Origin: Spisula solida
Lineage: Eukaryota; Mollusca; Bivalvia; Venerida; Mactridae
DNA length: 64,000 nucleotides
Reading direction: 5' to 3'
NCBI GenBank assembly: GCA_947247005.1
Contig: OX365946.1
Location: 53,904,734 to 53,968,733, forward strand
A model generated the notes under the pieces. It searched no databases, had not been told where the DNA came from, and saw nothing but the letters and a program-made list of their open reading frames with translations. The position numbers and the translations under genes were made by a program. Below are positions 14,301-22,835 of this stretch, piece by piece. Numbering within the stretch: position 1 is the stretch's first letter; every line of letters starts with the position of its first letter.

Positions 14301-17300
14301 TAAGCGAGGGTCGAGTTTAAAGCCTCGTTTAAAACGATTACAGTATGGGATCAGCACTGCAAGTATGGCTTTTAGCCCTTTCCAGTTTTCACTTAACGGT
14401 ACACATAATTGTCATTGTAAAAAAAAAGATTTAATCAACATGCCAGACATCTGAAAGCAACGATGACACTCCATATCTTTGTCTACAATGTAAATTATAT
14501 TCATTTAACTGTCAGAAAAATAACGATCATGTTGCAATTAATTAGGCGAAAGCATACAAAAAGGTATTTTTGTTCACCTTCCGAGAACCACGCTAGTTCA
14601 GCAGATTTTATTATTTCATACGCTGAGATAGGTTACGATTTATTTACAAACTTTGATTTAAGATCATTTAATTACATTTGCGAACTGTGAACACATTAAT
14701 TGTTAACAAACATTGGTTCGAAACAAGTATTTGCACAGCCAATTAACAACTTTTCAATTTCAATTGCGTTGACACGATGTCGACACAAACAATGACTGTA
14801 GGGTGCGAAAATATCATTTGGGCTACAAAAATCGTATTGACATAAGCAGAATGTGAATACAGCTAAACAATCATATTTAGGATAGAATATAGAGCAATCC
14901 AAATCGAGGATTTAAAGTCTGTCGATATAACCGAAATGTCGATACAATAGATGTCAACACAACAAGTTTCAACTGTAGTTTACACAAATACTGATAGTGC
15001 TAGGACTGGTCTTGAAATGCACAAAATATTGTCATACAATCGAAATAAATATTGAGTTGATGTTTCAGTTTTTGTTTGCAAATAAATATTAAATGAACAA
15101 CTGTTATAAAAAATATTCTGGCAATCTGGGTATCTCAGGACCCCAATGCAAGGGAAAACACTGCAACTACTCAGTGGTGTTTGGTCTGCTACCCTGGCCA
15201 AAGTATTACATTGTACACTGTATTTCCATCTATCATACATGTAGAATGACAAGCTATTGTAAGTAGCCTTTGTTGTATGGTAACATTCATTGTATTGATA
15301 CATTAACAGGTGCAAGTGTTGAATATCCTGACAGCTACATGTATGGAACGTAGACTGGCCTTAGATCTGTGTCAGAATCATGGCTTTCTTATATGGATTG
15401 CTGCAGCCATTAACAAACTGTAAGTTGTTTACATTTCACACTGCTACAGCAACTATTTAGAACACTATTACAGTCATGCTGTTCAGTATAATTCACTGTT
15501 AGTTATCACCCTACTCACTGCTCACTCTTAAGAAATGGAAGTCTATTGCATTGGTAAACAAAATACTTTGCACTTTAATGATTTATCATCAGTAGGGCCC
15601 CATGGGCCTAGAACCCTCAAACCGGACAGTATAGGTTGGTTATTGAGGTTGTAAATAAGGTTAGTAGGAGAAAGTTACACTGACTTTGAGCATATTAAAT
15701 ATTTGGCTGCTATTGAGTGTATAGGTGTTTTATTTATATCTTCTGTTTGTTACTCAGGTCAGGAAGCCGGGCTCAGCCGCATGAAAACTTGTGTAGATTG
15801 TTACATACAGTATGGTGTTCTGTAGTGGACAACAAGCAATCCGAGGATGATAAACTACAACTTTCATTCTCCATAGAAATGCTAACATGTTTAAAAAGCT
15901 TACTTCTCTCCATCCGGTATGTATTGTTCAATTTGGTATATTTTGAGAGAAACATAGGATCCATCATGAGTTGTCTTTGGAGATCAATATTTCTTAAATG
16001 AGTCTAGAAAAAGGGTCTTTGACAAATTTAAGAAATGATGATCCCAAAGACAACGAGTGGTGGATTCTTTTTATCACATGACTATAGTAAGTGAGTAAAA
16101 AAATGTCTGAAATAACGAATTTAAGCTGGTGACGTTACCTTTGTTGTGCCGAAAAGCTTGTGAAGACACACATCTGTTATCACATGTTCGAGAACATTGT
16201 TAAGTGATTTGTTCTCTCATGAAAGATCACAGTATTTATGTGATAAAACTATGTTATCATAAGTCGCATCATCATGGACTAGTCCGATGTAACAATGTCA
16301 TAGTGATGTCACTAAAAATATTAGACATGTACAGGCAGTTTGAAGTCTAAAAATATATAATAATAATAACTTTGCCCCACGTGGGGATTTAGACAGTAAG
16401 CATTGTCTCCTAGGTGGGGATTTAGACATCAAAAATGGAAAATGTTTAATTCCCCTGGGGTCGTCCGCTGTAAAATTTTGAGGATTTTGATAAAATGTTA
16501 ATTTGTCGTTATGCCCTCCAATCTTTGCACATGTAGGTCGGTCGATCAGTTGGTCGGTCGGTAGACCAATTGGTTTCCCTTCAATAACTCAAGAATGCTT
16601 TGCCCCACGATCTTCAAACTTTACATTGAGGTTGGTCATCAACAATAGATGACCCCTATCTATTTTGAGGTCAGTAGGTTAAAGGTCACTGTGACCTTTA
16701 CCATTTCTGACTATTCAATGGTTTCCATTCAATAATCCGAGAACGCTTTGCACTAAGATCTTTAAACTTTACATGGAGGTTGGTCATCAACAGTAGGTGA
16801 CCCCTATTTATTTTGAGGTCAGTAGGTCAAAGGTCAAGGTAACCGACCTTTCTGACTATAGGGCTACCATGGGGGTATACGTGTTTTACAAACATCTTGT
16901 TATTTTAACTCTGTTGATTAAACTATTGAAAGATAAATCTCATATTTTGTGGTTAATTATCCGAGGGGATTTAATTTCATAATCTAGTTAGTTCCCTACC
17001 GGTTTTTGACCGGTGGGACCATAGGTTTGACGTCTGTCCATCAGTCAGTCTGTCCGTCCATCAAAAAATCTTGATCCTGACATAGCTCAAACAGTTTCCA
17101 AGCTAGGTTTATGAAACTTGGTATGTTGATAGGGGGCAATAAGGGGATAATGCACGTCCAAAAATATTTTAATTCCGACCAAAAATGTGGCTGCTTGCAA
17201 TTCTTTATGACTTGTTCGTCTATGAAATCAACAGAAATTAATCAAACGAGAATATTAATTTTGCTTGAATTACAATTTTAAATAATGATTATTATTTATT

Positions 17301-18683
17301 TATTGTACATTAATGTATATTTCAGTGGGGTGAGTGATGCTACCAAACTTTTATATGTGAAGACACTGTCAGCTACAGTAAGACATATCCAGTCTATGTT
17401 AGGATCACTTCGTGGTCATGTGTCCCAGACTGTGTCCCATTCTGACATCATGCTGTTGTTACTACAAGTTCAAAACAACTGGACACAGTCTAAAACTCTC
17501 ACACATTCAATAAGACACATTCTGAACTCTCTGGGTAGGGATACCAGCCTTCTAGAAAGTTTAGATCCTCCTACAGATAAGAAACAAGAGGCTGTTCATT
17601 TGCACCAAGAAATGGAAGCGGATCAAAGTATAGTTGAGAATGAAGCTGTTACATCAGAAGGTGTAAAGGAGGACGTTGTACAAGTTCAAATTGCTGAAGA
17701 AATTTTCAAGACTATAGATGTATGGAAGACTAGTTCGCCTCTTGCAGACAGTGACGGACACACTGCAGCAGATGTGGTTGTATTAAGATGGTTGTTAGAC
17801 AATGTTAAACGTGTATCAGACGTAGACACTGTGTTCAAAACTGTCACGATTATCAGTAGGATTTTAATGTCTGAAACAAAAAAGGTCACCAAAAACTGTG
17901 CATGTTTTATCGCTATGGAAACGAGCTCATTAGGTAGAGAGACACTGGTTGATATATTTAGTATGTACACAGTGTTAGCAGAAAAATTTCACAGACTGAA
18001 AATTGCTGATCAGACTGAACTTGACGAGGGAAGAAAAAACACTGAGAACCTTTTGAACTGTGTCTTGTTTGAAATTCTCGCACTCAAGTCAAACTTTAAG
18101 GATGAAAAACAGACAGAAGAATTGTCCTTGAAAATTAAAGGTAAGTACTTTATTATTGTAACTTTCTAATGAAGGACTGAGATACTTTAATGATATATGT
18201 AAACATAAATTTCTGTTTCAACATTAATTTTGATAATTCACATTTTATTGACTGCTGGTTCCTGTTTATTATTCGGGTTAAACGCCGTTTCTCAACAATT
18301 TTTCAATTATATGCAGTGGCAGATTTATCTAACTAGGTTCCTATATAATGTCTTAAGGAAAAAACAATGTTGATGCTGGCAGAGACCAAAATCAAATTTT
18401 TTTGTCATAAAATGGTAAATTTTGAGGAATTTAAGTTGCACGTATGATATTTGGTAGGTTATAGAGGCAGTTGCTTCTCTCTGTTATCTATAGTCTCTGA
18501 TGCTGGACTAAAAACTGAGATTATTATGTCATGATGTTCACATGGTATATCCGATTTAAGCCAATTCAAATGTCCTAGAAACTAAAGCATGTGATTGCAA
18601 TACGCTATCTACTTTCAGATGGATGTACGACGGAAGAAATGAAGTCTATCTACATACAACAGATGTTTATAGCATTGTTATGA
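978..18683 (+). CDS. URB1: URB1/NPA1 nucleolar pre-ribosomal-associated protein 1, C-terminal half, 16 exons
   Basis: Exons: 978-1857, 2409-2546, 3971-4191, 4896-4972, 5931-6103, 6566-6676, 7258-7321, 11498-11657, 12167-12263, 12514-12783, 13289-13395, 13721-13864, 15310-15419, 15758-15916, 17326-18140, 18619-18683 (stop TGA). Every junction is GT-AG and all phases agree, giving 3,591 nt or 1,196 residues. Family evidence as I remember URB1: FLWGEKAIEQHALR in exon 8, YDPCFILPLMSHLVQP in exon 9, EHMYTIVNGFLL in exon 11, WILSLMHDGMR in exon 12 and CQNHGFLIWIAAAI in exon 13. URB1 is a helical-repeat nucleolar protein acting in early 60S pre-ribosome assembly. Vertebrate URB1 is about 2,270 residues, so roughly the first half is outside the window. 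The first exon here starts in phase 0 and has no initiator context, so it is internal. The product ends at FIALL. Introns are full of repeats and one holds an antisense C1q gene. Confidence 0.9.
1930..2165 (+). repeat. Dispersed AGGTCA-rich repeat (family 1), URB1 intron
   Basis: Starts TGCCCCCCCCCATTTTTATG and continues GGGTATATTGCTTTGCACAT. It contains GGTCAAGGTCACTGTAACCT (a degenerate palindrome) and ends GACTATTGGGCTGACAT. It is related to the copies at 5290, 6145, 9962, 16500, 39186 and 47700. Confidence 0.8.
2947..3875 (+). repeat. Dispersed element with 155-bp tandem core, about six units
   Basis: The head TTATACCCCCAGATACATAG forms a small hairpin with TATGGGGG. Tandem units then repeat with TTTGTCCGCGCTATTTCTCT beginning at 3031, 3186, 3341, 3495, 3650 and 3804, a spacing of 154-155 bp. 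Minus-strand open frames here are repeat translations. A family-1 tail (GGGCTGCCATGGGGGCATAC) follows to about 3950, next to the acceptor of the exon at 3971. Confidence 0.9.
4192..4895 (+). other. URB1 intron without a further gene
   Basis: Contains three tandem copies of a 22-bp unit around ATACGTTTTTGTTTCAAAAA at 4421-4483. Nothing else could be assigned. Confidence 0.5.
5290..5715 (+). repeat. Family-1 repeat carrying a (GTCA)n microsatellite
   Basis: About 145 bp of near-perfect CAGT tetranucleotide at 5369-5516 gives VSQ/SVSQ open frames in several frames; these are not genes. It is followed by the family-1 body, including AGGTCAAAGGTCAAGGTCGC, then GGGGGCAAACATGTTTTACA and CTTGTTAC at the 3' end. 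Confidence 0.92.
6145..6415 (+). repeat. Family-1 dispersed repeat, degenerate copy
   Basis: Shares GACTAGAGCAAATAGTTTTC, GATGACCCCATTGATTTTG and the 3' end GGGGACATACATGTTTTACA plus CATCTCTTGTTT. It lies in the URB1 intron between 6103 and 6566. Confidence 0.75.
7790..9305 (-). CDS. Secreted coiled-coil C1q-domain protein, two exons, nested in a URB1 intron
   Basis: Exon 1 is 9305-8783 and exon 2 is 8208-7790 (stop TAG); the phase-1 GT-AG junction joins PPK to ELVKLGFAASW. The product is 313 residues. A signal peptide (MKLWITFLFMLQRADG) is followed by a coiled coil at about 28-145 and a C1q domain at about 176-313, with family features GFAA, AYDGNQGKFVCKIPGLYYF and a GFLI end. There is no collagen Gly-X-Y region. 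Eight N-glycosylation sequons (N25, 41, 55, 69, 83, 111, 151, 164) are present; five share a 14-residue register. Proteins of this plan in bivalves are secreted, assemble as trimers and often act as pattern-recognition lectins; binding function here is inferred. The gene lies entirely antisense within the URB1 intron 7322-11497 and is intact, so it probably has its own promoter upstream of 9305. Confidence 0.9.
8301..8487. repeat. Short tandem repeat in the C1q intron (about 128-bp period)
   Basis: CCCTGACATAGGCTATGGTC occurs at 8301 and 8429. Sub-repeats GGTCATGTCCTCCACACCTG plus GAGAAGT recur between them. Confidence 0.75.
8619..8692. repeat. Inverted repeat with 14-bp perfect arms
   Basis: GTCCCTTTGGCACA at 8619-8632 is mirrored by TGTGCCAAAGGGAC at 8679-8692. 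It lies within the C1q intron and could be a tiny inverted-repeat element. Confidence 0.75.
9962..10345 (+). repeat. Family-1 repeat with a perfect AGGTCA palindrome
   Basis: Head ATACCCCCCCCCCCATCTTT, then a GGTC microsatellite, then two degenerate body copies, and end GGGGGCATACATGTTTTACA plus CATCTCTTGTTTT. The palindrome AGGTCACTATGACCT lies at 10112-10126. Confidence 0.9.
10374..10980 (+). repeat. Dispersed element with terminal hairpin and about 160-bp tandem core
   Basis: A head hairpin (TAGTCCCCTTCCGG, then CCGGAGGGGACTA) is followed by a CCGTC tract. Three units start CTGGATCCTG at about 10457, 10616 and 10775. The 3' end is ATTCTTAATTACTTGTTTT. A shorter copy is at 16987. Confidence 0.88.
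11498..11657 (+). CDS. URB1: URB1 exon 8 of the window, conserved FLWGE segment
   Basis: The exon reads PFLWGEKAIEQHALRKSLGP, then SLKGVTAIQVIENMDIKML, and ends with KFPLRRKLQ. This is one of the best-conserved blocks of URB1 known to me and fixes the identity of the gene. It enters with phase 2 after the 4.2-kb intron that carries the C1q gene and leaves in phase 0. Confidence 0.88.
11745..12060 (+). mobile_element. tRNA-derived SINE
   Basis: The tRNA-like head has a box A (GTGGTCTAGTGGATAACGC) and a box B (GGTTCGAATCT). The body includes CAGTGTTTCCCACCCATCTA, GGGCACGTTAAAGAAC and CCTGGATTCCTTGTATCAC, shared with the copies at 19540 and 26655. It lies just before the URB1 exon at 12167. Confidence 0.85.
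12514..12783 (+). CDS. URB1: URB1 exon 10 of the window
   Basis: Encodes ECIIDCRRFTEKGCLGYVFA followed by ALSSHDENVRNVAVHVL and a Leu-rich helical end ASKLLLKL. The run RNVAVHVLRNFQSHME reads like a HEAT/ARM-type helix pair. The donor G/GTAGGT joins in phase 1 to the exon starting EHMYTIV at 13289. Confidence 0.85.
12845..12905 (+). mobile_element. Possible degenerate tRNA-like SINE head
   Basis: AGATAGCTCAGGAGAGCATT resembles a box A, followed by an AGTCAAGGGTTTTGGGTTTT region in place of a box B. It is too decayed to fold convincingly. Confidence 0.3.
14042..14975. mobile_element. Non-autonomous TA-flanked inverted-repeat DNA transposon, 934 bp
   Basis: Left end CAGTTGTAACTTGTTATGTC and right end (reverse strand) CAGTTGAAACTTGTTGTGTT form terminal inverted repeats. 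TA flanks both ends (14040-14041 and 14976-14977), as for Tc1/mariner/pogo target sites. Internally there are many TCGACA motifs but no transposase frame. It sits in the URB1 intron between 13864 and 15310. Confidence 0.8.
16500..16905 (+). repeat. Family-1 repeat, tandem pair, with a perfect AGGTCA palindrome
   Basis: Two consecutive bodies start at TGGTTTCCCTTCAATAACTC and TGGTTTCCATTCAATAATCC. AGGTCACTGTGACCT lies at 16683-16697 and a direct repeat GTAGGTCAAAGGTCAAGGT at about 16824. The end is GTGTTTTACAAACATCTTGT. Confidence 0.88.
16987..17217 (+). repeat. Short copy of the terminal-hairpin element of 10374
   Basis: Head hairpin TAGTTCCCTACCGG with CCGGTGGGACCATA, one core unit (CTTGATCCTGACATAGCTCA) and tail TGCAATTCTTTATGACTTGT. 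Confidence 0.85.
17326..18140 (+). CDS. URB1: URB1 penultimate exon, 815 nt
   Basis: Begins RGVSDATKLLYVKTLSATVR and encodes 271 residues, including an acidic, probably disordered stretch around DPPTDKKQEAVHLHQEMEAD. It ends at donor AAAG/GTAAGT. The last exon (18619-18683) adds DGCTTEEMKSIYIQQMFIAL and the stop. I see no canonical AATAAA close behind the stop, so the 3' end is undefined. Confidence 0.85.
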
Positions 18684-18929
18684 CAGTTGTAGTTTAAGTG
18701 TTGATGTATCAATGTAACAATAGTTGAATATTGAAATGCAAAAGCATCACATACTAATTTTTAGAATCAACATTTAAACTGAAAAGCCTTTTTCGATATT
18801 GAAAAAGATATTTTACAAATACAAGGTGGGATATATAACTACAAGTATAGTATGGAGAATTTGTCACGACTCTTGACCTTCTATTAGCATAATTTAACAG
18901 CTGATATATTCTCTATTATTATAACCCCG

Positions 18930-19065
18930 GTTGTATGTTTTCATAAGCGGGAAGTATCACGAAGATGCTCGAGGTGTAATACAAACAAAAATCTAAAGGT
19001 CCGATATTGCACGATTGGCTCGCGGAAATTGATATATTCCTTATAATATATTCATGCCTAAAGGT
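18930..19065 (+). repeat. Dispersed repeat, inverted relative to 61845-61985
   Basis: TTTTCATAAGCGGGAAGTAT, CACGAAGATGCTCGA and ACGATTGGCTCGCGGAAATT all recur as reverse complements around 61870-61965. The surrounding 18684-19539 holds no gene I can see. Confidence 0.7.
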
Positions 19066-19539
19066 CAAGATCAACAAGTCAAATTCTCTGTTCTATAGTA
19101 CATAATGACTTGAAGAATTGAAAACCAGGGAGGTAATTATTGTACTGTGGTCGGGGATTTTACTTCACTTATTTATAGAACTGACCCCTATTTCCCAAAG
19201 CATCTGCTGAAATTGAGATTTTGCTCAAATCAGAGTGTGAAATTGAGATAAATATGAAACTCAAACTCTCAAAATTTTACTGTAATTAACTCGAATGATG
19301 TTTCTGTGTTGTGATGCATATCATACTAAATACTATGACACATGATAATAATACACATACTTGAGATGAAATGTAAGTTGAGATACTTAGGGAGATCGGG
19401 GCCTGGTCCTGCTATGATTGACATTCATGTTGATAATGTTGTTTCTTCTTGTGTTAATGAGACTTGTTTGTGATGAGATATATATATATTAAATAATGAA
19501 AGAGATATGAAGTTTTATGTTCCCTTTATCTATCTGTTT

Positions 19540-19965
19540 AATTCTGCCAATGTGGCCAAGTGGTTTCGGCATCTGTATCCAGAGTGAAAGGTTGAAGGTT
19601 CCAATCCAGATGGTTGTCGGTTCGGATACCTCCAGCAGTATAAGGTGGGAATATGTCTCATAAGTCATAGCCTAACTGGCTGGCTCTTAAAATGCACTTT
19701 ACAATCCGGAGGACTGAAGATGCCTCCAACTTAGTGTGTTATACGGTCCAGCAGTCAAGTGGGTAACCCTTCAGAGGTGGGCTCATGGTCAGTGTTTCCC
19801 ACCCAACTAGAAATGAACTGGTAGGTAACAGGCATGTATTGGTGCTGTACAATGGACATGTTAAGAACCAAGGAGTCTTAAGTATTGCACCTGGATTCTT
19901 TGTTTTACATCACTGTCTTTCCTCTAACTTGGGGTCATTGGTCAATTTGGCGGGAACAAACTTGG
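19540..19965 (+). mobile_element. tRNA-derived SINE
   Basis: Box A-like TGGCCAAGTGGTTTCGGCAT and box B-like GGTTCCAATCC head a body with CAGTGTTTCCCACCCAACTA, AGAAATGAACTGGTAGGTAA and CACCTGGATTCTTTGTTTTA, matching the SINE at 11745. Confidence 0.75.
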
Positions 19966-20049
19966 CGACTCGGTCGAGCATCAACAAACACAAACGTACC
20001 AACCAAATATCCTTGTGAACTGAATACCATTTGTTAGATTAACTCGGTG

Positions 20050-21175
20050 AGGAACCAATTCCTTCAACTTAAGACCAATGGCTGTAGGGAACCACTTCTG
20101 ACAAGTGCTACAGGTAACCAATTACTGCAACTGGGTACCATTAAATTCAACTTTGGACCAACTACTGCAACTAATGCAGGAAACCAATGACATGTATTAA
20201 TCCAATGCTGCATGTATTCAGTGGCTGTAACTCCTACCAGGAACCAAGTACTGCCAATGTTACAGGGTACTAATTGCTGCAACTACTGTACATAACCAAA
20301 TTGATGAAGGAAAACTGTAAATGTTACTACTACAGGGAACCAATTACTTCAATTTATTAAAGATAAAAACAGGACTGATGAACAACCAATTACTTCAACT
20401 TCTGCATAACCAATTGCTACAACTTCTACATAACCAATTACTACAACTGCTACATAACCAAATACTACAACTGCTACATAACCAATTACTACAACTTCTA
20501 CATAACCAATTACTACAACTGCTACATAACCAATTACTACAACTGCTACATAACCAATTACTACAACTTCTACATAACCAATTACTACAACTGCTACATA
20601 ACCAATTACTACAACTGCTACATAACCAATTACTACAACTGCTACATAACCAATTACTACAACTGCTGCACAACCAATTACTACAACTGCTACACAACCA
20701 ATTACTACAACTGCTACATAACCAATTACTGCAACTGCTGCATAACCAATTACTACAACTGCTACATAACCAATTACTGCAACTGCTACATAACCAATTA
20801 CTACAACTTCTACATAACCAATTATTACAACTGCTACATAACCAATTACTACAACTGCTGCATAACCAATTACTACAACTGCTACATAACCAATTATTAC
20901 AACTTCTACATAACCAATTACCTAATCTGCTACATAACCAATTACTACAACTGCTACATTACCAATTACTACAACTGCTACATAACCAATTACTACAACT
21001 GCTACATAACCAATTATTACAACTTCTACATAACCAATTACCTAATCTGCTACATAACCAATTGCTACAACTGATGCACAACCAGTTACTGCAAAACCAG
21101 TTACTACAACTGCTACATACCATTTGCTACAACTGCTGCACAACCAATTATTACATCTGCTGCAGAGAGCCCACT
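20050..21175. repeat. 24-bp minisatellite (CCAATT unit), about 30 tight copies after a degenerate lead-in
   Basis: From about 20375 the unit is CATAACCAATTACTACAACT plus GCTA (24 bp). Copies vary at single bases (CTTCTA, CTGCTG, ATTATT). 20050-20375 holds diverged, longer-spaced AACCAATTACT-like copies. A 322-codon frame of NQLLQLLH repeats and an opposite frame of CSSCSNWL result only from the multiple-of-three unit. Confidence 0.93.
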
Positions 21176-21299
21176 GCTACTGCTGCAAGGTACCATTTAT
21201 TCTTCTATAATCGTTTGTATTGTGATTGCATTATGTCTGGTAGCGCGCGTGGTCCGACGTCTACAAGTGAGGTCGAAGGTTTTACATAACCTTAATGAA

Positions 21300-21910
21300 A
21301 TTTTGTAACATTTTGGTTGTTATATGATATAGGTCAAGTTCGTAACTGGGTCACCTATGGCCAAACTCTAGGTCACTTGGTCATATAAAAAAGGAAAACC
21401 TTATTTATGCTCCTGAGGTCATAACCTTTAGCAAGTATTTATGAAACCTGGTCATAAGGTGCACCTGGGTCATTTGGAAATGAGTATTTTGTAAAATCTA
21501 GGTCAAGTTTGCAACTGGGAATCTGGGATCAAAAAAGTTTACTAGGTCATCTTTCTATATCTAGGAAAAATATGTTACACTCTTAGAGGTCAAATATTTT
21601 ATCTAATCATCATGAGCATCAATGTGTGTATCTGTAAAATCCATGTAAAGCTCGCAACTTGGTCATCTTTGGCTAAAAATTAAGTCAAAAGGCTATATCA
21701 AGTAAAACAAAAGATTGTTAACATTCTCGAAGTAACTTTTTACCTGTTCTTTAGGAAACCTGGCATCAATGTGTGTCTCTGTAAAATCAAGGTCAAGTTT
21801 GCAATACTAGTATGGTCATCTTTGGTCACCACTCTTTATCAAGTAAACTCCAGAGGTCATATCGTTGATCTAATCTTAATGCAACCAGGTTCGATTGGAT
21901 GTCTCAGTAA
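21300..21910 (+). repeat. Dispersed AGGTCA-rich repeat (family 2), about four units
   Basis: Units repeat TAGGTCAAGTTTGCAACTGG, GGTCATCTTTGG and ATCTTTATGAAACCTGG-like stretches at about 150-bp spacing. It is the same family as 41097-42200 but more diverged. 21910-22590 shows nothing I can assign. Confidence 0.75.
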
Positions 21911-22591
21911 AGCCTAGGTCACACTGAGGAATTCCTCCCGGTTTCTTCCGATACCACTCGATTCATCATAATTCTTTCCGATATCACAAACTGTCTCATG
22001 ACTTCCCCGAAGCTTCCCCTAGCTAGTCCACGAGGAACCTGTTCCTGATTTCCTGATAGCTCATTAATTTAAGTCGGGAGTAAATTGCCGAGGCAAAATT
22101 GCTTAAACCTAGGTGAGTGTGCAACTGGGTTATCTGTCTACGGGTATTGCATATACAATTACTGATTGTGCCTAATCTGCATGTCCTGGGATGTGCGCTT
22201 TTAGGTCCAATAAGACCCTATATTTGGAATAATTTAAATAATATCAAGTAACAAACGTTTAACCTTATCATACACCATGTCTAGTTGTTCAATTGCGTAT
22301 AAAATGTAGGGGCACATTTCTTTCGTTTATATTCGAACTTATCTAAGAACAAGACACAACGATGAGTGTTATCTTGAATAATACTAGTTCTTGATAGAAC
22401 CATGGACGTCCATGATATAACTAATCGATAGTAGCTGCATTTATCTCAATACTCGAGGGTTACATTTGAACCCTTTAGTTCACTAGTTTAGTTGACCTTT
22501 TAAATTTTCAAAACGCCACATTATGACACTCACATTTTATTGTGGATCAATTGTTTCGTCAAATACGGTATGTATCACAGGTAAATGTATC

Positions 22592-22684
22592 TTTGAGTAA
22601 GAGTAAAAAAATTGTTAAATTGATAAATTCATACGAATTTATAAATTAAACATTCAAAAATGTTTTTTACTCTTATTCAATTAT
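22592..22684. repeat. Imperfect palindrome, about 93 bp
   Basis: TTGAGTAAGAGTAAAAAAAT at the left is mirrored by TTTTTTACTCTTATTCAA at the right, with an AT-rich centre. It looks like a small inverted-repeat element upstream of the membrane protein gene. Confidence 0.65.
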
Positions 22685-22835
22685 ACAGTTCCCTGTGGTA
22701 TGTAGAGCATCTAGAAAAGTGATGAAACGCTCGGAACTATCTTGAATCATGAAACATAATTACATTGCCAGGTGTTTTAAACCACGGAAGGTTCTGGTGT
22801 GGTTTCTATATGTATGAATACGATTAAATTACAAT

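Noticed and set aside
14463..15315. Open frames between URB1 exons 13864 and 15310
   Set aside because: They lie in a TIR element and AT-rich intron, have no motif, and are not needed for the phase-compatible URB1 model.
20321..21289. 322-codon open frame of NQLLQLLH repeats
   Set aside because: It is produced by a 24-bp minisatellite; the opposite strand is also open (CSSCSNWL), and there are no splice signals or start context.
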